Shown here piece after piece: positions 8,687-16,467 of a stretch of DNA of 64,000 bases; position 1 is the stretch's first letter, and each line of letters opens with the position of its first letter. The stretch covers positions 1 to 64,000 of the forward strand of contig DASXHD010000062.1 of assembly GCA_036488725.1 (NCBI GenBank), in the 5' to 3' direction. The notes under the pieces are model-generated. The model was not told the origin of the DNA. It saw only the letters and a program-made list of their open reading frames with translations, and made no database searches. The DNA is from DASXHD01 sp036488725. Lineage in GTDB: Bacteria > Myxococcota_A > Polyangia > Polyangiales > Polyangiaceae. A program made the position numbers and the translations under genes.

Positions 8687-9100
8687 TCAGGCTCTTGGCG
8701 GCGGCGTGCTCGGCTCGCGCGCGAGCTCGGACTGGAGACGGGTGACGGGAGCCACGAAAACTGCGCGGCTCGGCGCCCGCAACACGGCGATCCTTTCACC
8801 GAGCGGCGCGCACGCCGGAAGCGCGGGCGGCGCGATCACGCCATCATCGCCCTCGCACGATCGATGCACCGTGGCGAGCTTGCTCGTGCGAGCGTCCGCG
8901 CGTCGCTCGGCCTCGAGCCGCTCGCACGCCGGGCAACCGCACGTGCCGCGCTTCATCCCGCACATGCAAACGTGCTCCGGCTCGCCGCCGAGCCATCGCG
9001 TGAACTCCGCGGTCGCCGGGCCGAGCGCGATCGGAAACGCGACGACGAAGAGCGCGGCCAGAAGCCACGCCGTCTTCATCGATGCGAGGAGCGCGCGCAC
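8687..9100 (-). CDS. Cys-rich single-pass membrane protein of unknown function
   Basis: 137 aa. One N-terminal hydrophobic segment (TAWLLAALFVVAFPIAL) is followed by a compact cysteine cluster 'VCMCGMKRGTCGCPACERLE', which has five Cys in under 20 residues and could bind a metal. The C-terminal half is Pro/Ala/Arg-rich. The start is GTG 9100 with AAGG 7 nt upstream; a second in-frame ATG at 9079 would still keep the membrane segment. It lies between a TPR lipoprotein and two YtkA-like lipoproteins on the same strand. I do not recognise a named family. Confidence 0.65.
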   Translation of the reverse strand: MRALLASMKTAWLLAALFVVAFPIALGPATAEFTRWLGGEPEHVCMCGMKRGTCGCPACERLEAERRADARTSKLATVHRSCEGDDGVIAPPALPACAPLGERIAVLRAPSRAVFVAPVTRLQSELAREPSTPPPRA

Positions 9101-9114
9101 GCTCCAACCTTAAT

Positions 9115-10119
9115 TCATTTTTTGCCGCCGCGCTTGGCGACGGCCAGCGCCGCGCGCGCGGTCTTCGCTTTCGGTCCGTTCGGCTCGATCTTCAAATACG
9201 CTTCGAGCTCGGTCGCCGCGTCGGCCCACTTCTTCGCGGCCATGCGGCGCGTGCCGAGCCAATAGTGCGCGAGCGGATACTGCGGATCGTCTTTGACCGC
9301 CGCTTCGAGATCGGTCGTCGCGCCGGCGTCGTCTTTGTTCGCGAGCTTGCAGAGCGCGCGCTCGGTCCGAAATTGCGCGAGGTCCTTCGCCGCGATCGCT
9401 TTGTCGAACGCCGCGATGCACTCGGGCACCGCGCGCAACAAGAGGAGCTCGTGCCCGATCGATCCAGCGAGATCGCCCTGCCCGCCCGCCGCCGCGCTCG
9501 CCGCACGAAGCTTCGCGACGGCCGCGTCGCTCTCGTGCCACCCGGCGAGCGTGTGACCGTACGTATAGAGGACCATCGCGTCGTTCGGCGTGATCTTCAC
9601 GGCGGCGTCGAACGCGCGCATCGCCCCCGCGTGATCGCCTTTGCCCGCATACGCGAGCGCCAAGTTGAACTGCACCGGCGCCGAGTCTCCGCGCTTCTTC
9701 GCCTCGGGCTCGAGCACGGCGATCGCTTCGTCCCACTTTTGTCCGTCGACGTAGAGCGCGCCGAGGTTCGCCGCCGCTTCGGCCAAATCCGGCCGAATCG
9801 CGAGCGCCGCTTTGTATTCTTTTTCGGCGCCGGCTTTGTCGTTCGTCTTCTCGAGCGTCACGGCCAAGTAGTGATGCGCCTCGGCGTCGCGCGCGTTCTT
9901 CGCGATGGCCGCTTCGAACGCGCTCTTGGCCGTCGCGAAGTCGCCGTTCTTCAGCGCGTCGATCCCGGGCGCGAGGGACGTCCCTCGTTCGGGCGAGGGA
10001 TGTCCGTCGTCGGCGGCGCTCGCGCTCGGCTCGGGCTGCGTGTGCTGGTCGGTCGCCGGTTTGTCCGGCCCGCACGCGGAGACCAAAACGAACGCGATCG
10101 AAAAAAAGGCGGCTCGCAT
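9115..10119 (-). CDS. TPR-repeat lipoprotein
   Basis: 334 aa. MRAAFFSIAFVLVSAC is a lipoprotein signal peptide. A short charged linker leads to about seven or eight TPR units from residue 50 to the end (examples: 'AEAHHYLAVTLEKTNDKAGAEKEYKAAL', 'PVQFNLALAYAGKGDHAGAMRAF' shown in part). It is probably periplasmic or outer-membrane anchored and scaffolds protein contacts. It starts 10 nt after the glnD stop and is followed closely by the Cys-rich gene, so this is an operon led by glnD. Partners are unknown. Confidence 0.85.
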   Translation of the reverse strand: MRAAFFSIAFVLVSACGPDKPATDQHTQPEPSASAADDGHPSPERGTSLAPGIDALKNGDFATAKSAFEAAIAKNARDAEAHHYLAVTLEKTNDKAGAEKEYKAALAIRPDLAEAAANLGALYVDGQKWDEAIAVLEPEAKKRGDSAPVQFNLALAYAGKGDHAGAMRAFDAAVKITPNDAMVLYTYGHTLAGWHESDAAVAKLRAASAAAGGQGDLAGSIGHELLLLRAVPECIAAFDKAIAAKDLAQFRTERALCKLANKDDAGATTDLEAAVKDDPQYPLAHYWLGTRRMAAKKWADAATELEAYLKIEPNGPKAKTARAALAVAKRGGKK

Positions 10120-10129
10120 GGACGCGACT

Positions 10130-12724
10130 CTAGCCGATCGCCGACTCGAGCCGCGCGCGGATCTCGTCGAGACGTTTCTTGCCCTCGACTTTTCGACCAT
10201 CGAGCTCTTGGACGTAAAAGACGTCGGCGACTTTGGTCCCCTCGGTGTTGATCTTCGAGAGCGCGATGCCGAGCCCCGACTCCTCGATCGCGCGCGAGAG
10301 CCGAAACAAGAGGCCCGGTCGATCCTTCGCGAAGACCTCGATGATCGTGTGGCGCGGCGAGGTGCGCTCGTCGAAGACGATTTTCGTCGGCACGTCGGGC
10401 GTGCGGCGCGAGGCCCACGTCGCGCGCGAGCCGAGACGAGACGCGACGAGCTCGCTCGCCGACTCGCGCTCTTCGCAGAGCGCGCCGAGATCGCGCTCGA
10501 CGCCGGCGAGCTTGCGCGCGACGCCCGATTCTTCGCCCGACGGATCGCGCACGAAGAACACGTCGACCGCCTCGCGCTCTTCGCCCGAGGCGCGCGTATG
10601 AATGTGCGCCGCCGAGACCTCGAGCCGCGACGCCGCGAGCGCCGCCGCGATGCGCGCGAGCAGCCCGGGACGGTCGCGCGCGACCACGCACACCTCCGAC
10701 TCGCCGCGCGACGCGTGCGCCGGCCCGAGCCCGACGACCGCCGCCCGCTCGCCGCGAGCACGCGCGAGCCGAGCGTGCAAAGCTATCGATGCCACCGGCG
10801 TCGCGAGCACGTAACGCATCGGCATCGTCGCGACGAACGATTCGGCCTCGGGATCGATCGCGCCCACCGCTGCGCGCACCGCGCGTTGCCGCTCGTCGTC
10901 GCGTCCGGGCGCCGTCGACTCGGCGAGCCGCGCGTCGGCGCGAAGATAGAGCTCCTCGAGCATGTGCGCCTTCCACGAGGTCATCGCCGCGGGCGACGTC
11001 GTCGTGATGTCCGCGACCGTCAGCAAATACAAATCGCGCAGCCCCTCGCGCCCGCGCACGATCCGACAGAGCTCCTCGATGGTGCTCGGGTCGTCGAGAT
11101 CGCGCCGCGTCGCGAGGTGGTACATCGCGAGGTGATGGAGCACGAGCGCGCGCGCGTCCGCCGTCTCCTCGGCGTCGAGCCCGAGGCGCGGCAAGACGAC
11201 GTCGCAGAGCTCGGCGCCGCTCACCGAGTGATTTTTCCGTTCGCCCGCGGCGTGCCCTTTCCCGACGTCGTGAAGGAGCGTCGCGAGAAAAAGCGGACGC
11301 GGCCGCACGATCTCGGCAGCGAGACGCGACGCGAGCGGATGCGCGCTCGACAAATCGCCGCGCGCGAGCTGCCGCAGACAATCCACCGCGGCGACCGAGT
11401 GAACGTCGACGGTGAGCACGTGGTAGACGTCGTGATGCACGCGCCCGGTCACCGGCAAAAACTCCGGAATCATCGCGAGCAAGAGCCCGACGTCGTGGAG
11501 CTCGCGCGCGACCTCGGGAACGAGGTCGACGAAGAGCGCGGCTGCCTCGGCGCTCGCGCGCAGCGCCGCGGAACGATCGCCGTGCCCCGTCATCCGCGCG
11601 ATCGCATCGCGCGTCGCCTCGTCGAGCGGCGCGCCAAGCCGCACCGACTCCGCGTACGCACGAAGCGCCGCCGTCGGATCGCGCTCGAGCACGCCCGCTT
11701 CGGCGAACGCGACCGCGCCCGCCGCGAGCACCAGCTCAGGACCGATGGGCTTCGTGCGGACGCGCGATCCAGCGCGTTTTCGGGTCGAAAATGACGTCGC
11801 CCGATCGCGCACGCGCGAGATCGCGCGCGCGTGCACGTAGTGATCTTGCATGAATCGCTCGGTCGCTTCGCTCGAGCTCCCGTAGCCGAGCGCGACCGCC
11901 AGCGCCTCCTGCGCGTCGAACGTGAGCCGATCCGAGCGGCGCCCTGCGAGAGCGTGCAGCCGATTCCGAACGCGCCACGCGAACGACTCCGCCGCGAGCG
12001 CCGCCTCGAGCTCGCGCGCATCGAGCGCCCCGTGCGCCACGAGCACGGCGAGCGGATCGCCGGGGCTCGCGAGCGGCGCGAGCATCCACCGCGCGACCTC
12101 GATGTCGCGCATGCCGCCCGCGCCGAGCTTCACGTCCGGCTCGAGCAAGTAAACCGAGTCGCCGTACCGCTCGTGACGACGCCTCGTGTCCTCGGCGAGC
12201 GAACGCGCCATCTCCGCCGCGCGCGTCTTGGCCCGCGCCGCGAATTTTTCGACGAGCGCGCGCACCGCGCCCGCGTCGCCCGCGACGGCGCGCAAATCGA
12301 ACATCGTCGTCGACGTCGCGAGATCGTCCTTCGCGAGCGCGAGCATCTCGCCGGGCAGCGCGAGCTGATGCCCGACGGCGAGCCCCGCGTCCCAAAGCGG
12401 ATAGAGGATCGCGTCCGCGAGCGCGCGCGCAGCCCCCGCCTTCCCGACCGCGAGGAGGCGCACGTCCACGTCGCTCCGAAGCGCCATCGCGCCGCGCCCA
12501 TAGCTCCCCGCCGCCGCGAGCACGACCGGCGCGCGTCCAACGTCGACGCCGACGCTCGCGCACGCCGCCGCGAAATGCTCCGCGAGAACGTCGTCGAGCA
12601 GCCGAGCGCGCATTCGCCCGAGCGCCGCGCCGTCCTCGCCTTTCGCGAGCGCGCCCTCGAGCGCCGCGTCGACGCGCCCGAGCGCCGCGCGAACGCCGTC
12701 GGCATGAGCCCTGGTTTGCACCAC
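10130..12724 (-). CDS. glnD: Bifunctional [protein-PII] uridylyltransferase/uridylyl-removing enzyme GlnD
   Basis: 864 aa. GlnD senses glutamine and uridylylates or de-uridylylates PII. The nucleotidyltransferase motif is 'GSYGRGAMALRSDVDVRL' with Asp85 and Asp87. Next come the GlnD PII-UTase region ('LEPDVKLGAGGMRDIE'), an HD domain near residue 485 ('LLHDVGKGHAAGERKNHS'), and two C-terminal ACT domains (about 660-735 and 785-860, the latter with 'FAKDRPGLLFRLSRAIE'). All domains are in the usual order and length. Start GTG 12724 is followed by a second GTG. No glnB or glnK is in the window. A palindromic -10 box lies 8 nt upstream. Confidence 0.95.
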   Translation of the reverse strand: MVQTRAHADGVRAALGRVDAALEGALAKGEDGAALGRMRARLLDDVLAEHFAAACASVGVDVGRAPVVLAAAGSYGRGAMALRSDVDVRLLAVGKAGAARALADAILYPLWDAGLAVGHQLALPGEMLALAKDDLATSTTMFDLRAVAGDAGAVRALVEKFAARAKTRAAEMARSLAEDTRRRHERYGDSVYLLEPDVKLGAGGMRDIEVARWMLAPLASPGDPLAVLVAHGALDARELEAALAAESFAWRVRNRLHALAGRRSDRLTFDAQEALAVALGYGSSSEATERFMQDHYVHARAISRVRDRATSFSTRKRAGSRVRTKPIGPELVLAAGAVAFAEAGVLERDPTAALRAYAESVRLGAPLDEATRDAIARMTGHGDRSAALRASAEAAALFVDLVPEVARELHDVGLLLAMIPEFLPVTGRVHHDVYHVLTVDVHSVAAVDCLRQLARGDLSSAHPLASRLAAEIVRPRPLFLATLLHDVGKGHAAGERKNHSVSGAELCDVVLPRLGLDAEETADARALVLHHLAMYHLATRRDLDDPSTIEELCRIVRGREGLRDLYLLTVADITTTSPAAMTSWKAHMLEELYLRADARLAESTAPGRDDERQRAVRAAVGAIDPEAESFVATMPMRYVLATPVASIALHARLARARGERAAVVGLGPAHASRGESEVCVVARDRPGLLARIAAALAASRLEVSAAHIHTRASGEEREAVDVFFVRDPSGEESGVARKLAGVERDLGALCEERESASELVASRLGSRATWASRRTPDVPTKIVFDERTSPRHTIIEVFAKDRPGLLFRLSRAIEESGLGIALSKINTEGTKVADVFYVQELDGRKVEGKKRLDEIRARLESAIG

Positions 12725-12732
12725 GGGAGCAC

Positions 12733-12740
12733 GTTATAAC
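12733..12740. promoter_or_regulatory. Palindromic -10-like box shared by divergent genes
   Basis: GTTATAAC is its own reverse complement, so TATAAC appears on both strands in the 29-bp gap. On the minus strand it ends 8 nt before the glnD GTG; on the plus strand it ends 13 nt before the ATG at 12754. Neither start has a Shine-Dalgarno sequence. I infer one bidirectional -10 giving very short or no leaders. Confidence 0.5.
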
Positions 12741-12753
12741 CTCAAACCACGCA

Positions 12754-13542
12754 ATGCCCCTGGCGCGCGCGCGATGTAGCTCTTGCTCGCAGCCCCTCGC
12801 GGACGAGCCTCACATCCACGTGCCGATGACGTGCTCGTCCTGCCGGAGGCAAACGTCGCTCGTCTTCGCGGCGGACGGGCAGCCCGTCGATTTCGACGCG
12901 GCATTTCCGGCCCATCGCTTGATGCTGTGGATGCAGGCGGCGCGCCGCGCGATGGCGTCCGGCATGCCCGGCGTCGCCGTCGGATGCTGCTCGGGCTGCA
13001 GCATGCCGCTCGTCATCTCGTCGAAGCAGCCGGTCACGCTTCCCTGTCCGCACTGCAAGAACGTCGTCCAGGGACCTGCCGAAAAATTGCTGGTCGATCA
13101 ATGGCCCGAGCCGTGGTCGGAAATCGAAACCGGCGGCCTCTCGCTCGAATACCGCCTCGCATGGGTCGACGACTCGACGGCCATCACTGCCGGCTGCCCC
13201 GGCTGCGGCGCGCCGACCGCCGCCGACGATCCGTCGATGCAGTGTCCCCGCTGCCGCTCGGTCACGTGGGTCGATCGAGAAATCGAAGACGACGATCAAA
13301 AAATCACGAAGCGTCGCATGCAGCTCGGCGTCCGCGTCAACGGAAACCGCCAAAACCGGCCTTACAACGTGATCCTCTCGATCCCGCAGGGCGAAGCCAC
13401 GCTCCGCTCGGACAACGTCATGTCGAGCTCCGCGTCGTCGTCGAGCTCGCTCTTCGGCGTCTTCGGTATCGGCTGCGCCGTCGCCCTCGCGCTCACGGTC
13501 TTCATGGGCATCGGCATCGCGCTCCTCGTTCACTTCAAGTAA
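12754..13542 (+). CDS. Zinc-ribbon protein with C-terminal membrane anchor
   Basis: 262 aa. Several CxxC knuckles that can pair into zinc ribbons: Cys8/11 with Cys27/30, 'CCSGC...CPHC' around 78-100, and 'CPGCG...CPRC' around 145-168. A Ser-rich stretch precedes a C-terminal transmembrane helix (FGVFGIGCAVALALTVFMGI). This is the layout of tail-anchored zinc-ribbon proteins, facing the cytosol. No catalytic motif is visible. It is followed by two more small genes on the same strand. Function unknown. Confidence 0.8.
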   Translation: MPLARARCSSCSQPLADEPHIHVPMTCSSCRRQTSLVFAADGQPVDFDAAFPAHRLMLWMQAARRAMASGMPGVAVGCCSGCSMPLVISSKQPVTLPCPHCKNVVQGPAEKLLVDQWPEPWSEIETGGLSLEYRLAWVDDSTAITAGCPGCGAPTAADDPSMQCPRCRSVTWVDREIEDDDQKITKRRMQLGVRVNGNRQNRPYNVILSIPQGEATLRSDNVMSSSASSSSSLFGVFGIGCAVALALTVFMGIGIALLVHFK

Positions 13543-13577
13543 CCCAATCCGCAGCGGCGCGGCCGTGTCGGACCGGC

Positions 13578-13844
13578 ATGCGCAAACGACCCCTCGCCCT
13601 CGCGGCGGCCGCGATATGTGTACTCTGCACGAATGTCGCGCTCGCCCAAGACAAGTCCTACACCGAGACGAGCACCGGCTCGGGCCAAGACGTCACCTTC
13701 ACCGACGCCGACACCCTCAGCGCGAGCCAGTTCGACGGCGGCGGCGGCATCATCCGCGTCACGCCTTCGCCCAAACGCGTCCTCCTTTTGCGCCCGCGGA
13801 CCCAGTTCGTCACCGAATTGCTGAAATCAGTCGAAGCGCTCTGA
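13578..13844 (+). CDS. Small secreted protein of unknown function
   Basis: 88 aa. MRKRPLALAAAAICVLCTNV...AQ is a clear Sec signal peptide with a likely AxA-type cleavage before DKSYTETSTGSG. The mature part of about 60 residues is polar and Thr/Ser/Asp-rich, then has 'GGGGIIRVTPSPKRVLLLRPRTQFV' with a basic stretch. ATG 13578 is 35 nt after the zinc-ribbon stop. No family recognised; the composition suggests a periplasmic or surface peptide. Confidence 0.7.
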   Translation: MRKRPLALAAAAICVLCTNVALAQDKSYTETSTGSGQDVTFTDADTLSASQFDGGGGIIRVTPSPKRVLLLRPRTQFVTELLKSVEAL

Positions 13845-13867
13845 GCGCCCCGAGCGCCGGGCGGGTG

Positions 13868-13873
13868 TATGAT
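13868..13873 (+). promoter_or_regulatory. -10-like TATGAT box
   Basis: TATGAT lies 11 nt upstream of ATG 13885, in the short gap after the small secreted gene. There is no Shine-Dalgarno between box and start. It fits the TAnnnT boxes seen close to other starts in this window. No clear -35 is visible. Confidence 0.35.
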
Positions 13874-13884
13874 CGCGCCGCTCG

Positions 13885-14754
13885 ATGCAGGGTTATCCGC
13901 TGATCGTCCGCACCGGCCGTCCGGATCTCGACGTGCAGACCGTCGAGCAGCATCGTCGCGCCGCGGCAGCCCAAGGCATCGTGCTCGTCGTCGCGCCGCT
14001 CGCCGGCGGCGGGTTCGAGCTGAGCGCCGCCGCACAAGCGCCGGGTGTCGGCTCGACGCTCCCCTCCAATCAGCGCCAAGCGGTCCGTCCCTCGACGCCG
14101 CCTCCTTCCGGTGCCCCCGCCCAAGAAGCGCCGCTCGGCGACCCGAGCGGCACGCTCCCTTCGCGTCACCAATACGCGCGCCCCTCGGCCACGCCTCAAG
14201 TCGAGCTGATCCTCCGGCCCGGCGAAGGTTACTGCGAGTCGTGCCGCCGAGTGGCGGCCCTCCGCCACGCGCATTTCACGCAAAACATCGGGGCTCTCAT
14301 CCTGCGCTTTCCGCGCACCGTCGACGGGCAGCTCTGCAAGCTCTGCATCGACAAGTTCTTCTTCCGCTTCACCGCGACGACGATGTTCCTCGGCTGGTGG
14401 GGCATCATTTCGTTTTTCTATTCGGCCGTCGCGATCCCGGCGAACGTCATCAACTGGACGGCCTCGTTCGGGATGGTCGCTCCGGTCGACGACATCGACA
14501 GCTTCCGCGAGCGCCGCATGCGCGGCACGGTCGGCGTCGCGGTCGGCGCGCTCATCCTCGCGCTCGCGCTCCTCACGCTGGCCCTCGGCGCCCTCGTCGC
14601 GTGGTCTGGGCCGGGCGGTGAAAGCGGCGGCGTGACCGCGCTCGTGATCCTCGGCGCCGCCGTCGGTCTCGTATCGACCGTGATTCTCTTCTTCGGCATC
14701 CGGACCCGCGTCCGAGCGACCGCTGGCCTCCGCCGCCTCGGCGCCCTCCGCTAG
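13885..14754 (+). CDS. Multi-pass membrane protein with CxxC pairs
   Basis: 289 aa. Residues 1-110 are soluble and end in a Pro/Ser-rich linker. Around 112-155, 'YCESCRR' and 'LCKLCIDKFF' give two CxxC pairs that could form a zinc site. Three or four transmembrane helices follow (MFLGWWGIISFFYSAVAIPA; VAVGALILALALLTLALGALV; ALVILGAAVGLVSTVILFFG). The Cys plus membrane layout resembles the upstream zinc-ribbon protein, so the two may be related in role. Family not recognised. Confidence 0.75.
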   Translation: MQGYPLIVRTGRPDLDVQTVEQHRRAAAAQGIVLVVAPLAGGGFELSAAAQAPGVGSTLPSNQRQAVRPSTPPPSGAPAQEAPLGDPSGTLPSRHQYARPSATPQVELILRPGEGYCESCRRVAALRHAHFTQNIGALILRFPRTVDGQLCKLCIDKFFFRFTATTMFLGWWGIISFFYSAVAIPANVINWTASFGMVAPVDDIDSFRERRMRGTVGVAVGALILALALLTLALGALVAWSGPGGESGGVTALVILGAAVGLVSTVILFFGIRTRVRATAGLRRLGALR

Positions 14755-14840
14755 TTCACGCGGTTGTCACATCAAAAACTCCTTGCACAAGCGTGAAATT
14801 CGGCGCAATGGACGGTTTGTGACTTGGGTGTGACAAATCG

Positions 14841-16346
14841 ATGGCGGCTGCACTCGTAACACGTGAGCAGGCTGCGGTCGATTCGGCCGTCGTACGCGAC
14901 GCGACGGATGCGGCCGACGTGCGTCTCGAGGTCCATGACACGAGCCGCCTCGAGTGGGCCGTCTCGGTGCCGCTCCCGCGAGACGGCGAGACCGAGTACG
15001 CGATCGAGCTCGATCTCGAATTTCCTGCGCACGTCCTCGCCGAGCATTCGCCTTGGGATCATCTCCAAGAGCTCGCGCGTCTCGACGGGCCGGACGACAT
15101 GACCACATCGGTCGCGACGATCGATTGCGTGCGGCGCTTCGTCGTCGCGGTCGCCGCGAAGATGGGGCGCGCGCACGAAGGCTTCGCGCGTCACGCGCGT
15201 CTCGTCATCTCGCCGTTCGCGACCGACGAAATCTCGCATCACACGAGCGCGCTCGAGAGCTGGGTCCACGCGGCCGAGCACATGCTCGCCGACGCACGCG
15301 CGCGCCTCGATCGTTCGCCGACCGATCTCGAGCTCGCGCGCGAGTCGCGCCTCGCCGACGAATATTTGAGCCTCCGCTTCCTCGAGCTCTTGGCCGGCTC
15401 GGAGCGCGCGCTCGCGACGGTCCACGAGCGCGTCGAACGAGCGTCGCCCGACGACCCGTGCGCCAAGCGTTTCGCGGGCGCGCTGCCTCTCGTCGAGGCG
15501 GTGGGCGAAGCCATCGCCGTCGCGCTCGGCGCCGAGATGGATCACCGTCAGCGCGCCGGTTACGCGGAGGCCGAAGCCGACGCGCCGCACGAGCTCGAGC
15601 GCTACCTCGATCGCGCGAGCCAGCTCAAAAAACATTTCCAAGAAGTGCTCTTCCTCGAGTCGGAGCGCTTCGTCGTCACCGATCGGTTTCATCACCTCGT
15701 CGCTGCTGCGGTCGCGATCGTCGCATCGACGTGGGCGTTCGTCGGGCAGCTCTATCTCACGCGCGGCTCGCTCTCGGCCAAGGTGAGCTCGAGCCTCATC
15801 GCGTTCTGCGTGCTCGCGGGCCTCGTCTACGCCGTCAAAGACCGCATCAAAGAGGTCGGTCGCACCTGGTTCGCGCGCAACGTCCACCGCTTTTACGCGC
15901 AGCGCATCGCGAAGTACCGCGCGCCTGCCAAGACGTGCCCCACGCGCGACGTCGTCGTCCGCGCGCGCGAGTCGTTTCTCCGCGAGAACGAGGCGCGACC
16001 CGATCCGCTGAACCCGATGAGCGGCGCGAGCCTCGCGGTGACGACGCTTCGTTACCGCCACCAAGGCACGCTCGAAGCTTCGCGCACCCTCGGCGACGCG
16101 GGGATCTCCCGCGTGAAGCACGTCTTCCGATACGACCTCTCGCCACTCTTCGCGCGTCTCGACGACGCGACCAAGCCGGTCCCCGTGTTCGACTCGCAGA
16201 TGCGCCGCGTTCGTTTTGCGCACGCGCCACGCTGCTATCGCGTGCCGGTTCGTCTCGTCGTCCGGCTTCGTGGCGAGGTCGTCTCGGATCTGCACGGCGC
16301 GCTCGTCCTCCACAAGCGCGGACTCGAACGCATCGACCTCGCGTAG
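14841..16346 (+). CDS. Large membrane protein of unknown function
   Basis: 501 aa. An N-terminal beta-rich part (about 1-75) precedes a long, mostly helical acidic region. Two transmembrane helices lie near residues 285-335 (AAAVAIVASTWAFVGQLYL and SSSLIAFCVLAGLVYAV), then a C-terminal soluble domain of about 160 residues. ATG 14841 follows an 86-nt gap in which TGTGAC/GTGACA repeats are visible, but there is no convincing Shine-Dalgarno. No catalytic motif recognised. Possibly a two-helix scaffold or channel-like protein. Confidence 0.75.
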   Translation: MAAALVTREQAAVDSAVVRDATDAADVRLEVHDTSRLEWAVSVPLPRDGETEYAIELDLEFPAHVLAEHSPWDHLQELARLDGPDDMTTSVATIDCVRRFVVAVAAKMGRAHEGFARHARLVISPFATDEISHHTSALESWVHAAEHMLADARARLDRSPTDLELARESRLADEYLSLRFLELLAGSERALATVHERVERASPDDPCAKRFAGALPLVEAVGEAIAVALGAEMDHRQRAGYAEAEADAPHELERYLDRASQLKKHFQEVLFLESERFVVTDRFHHLVAAAVAIVASTWAFVGQLYLTRGSLSAKVSSSLIAFCVLAGLVYAVKDRIKEVGRTWFARNVHRFYAQRIAKYRAPAKTCPTRDVVVRARESFLRENEARPDPLNPMSGASLAVTTLRYRHQGTLEASRTLGDAGISRVKHVFRYDLSPLFARLDDATKPVPVFDSQMRRVRFAHAPRCYRVPVRLVVRLRGEVVSDLHGALVLHKRGLERIDLA

Positions 16347-16467
16347 CTTCGATGCGTTTCGCTACGTTCGTGGCGGCTATCCACGAGCCAGTGACACGGG
16401 CGCGCGCCGCCTGACTCAAAAGTGCTGCGATGGCGCCGGCACGCCACGTGCTCTTGCTGCGGTCCGC

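Noticed and set aside
9905..11794. Plus-strand open frame of 629 codons opposite glnD
   Set aside because: It is antisense to the intact GlnD domains and shows the repeated Arg/Glu/His composition of frame shadows.
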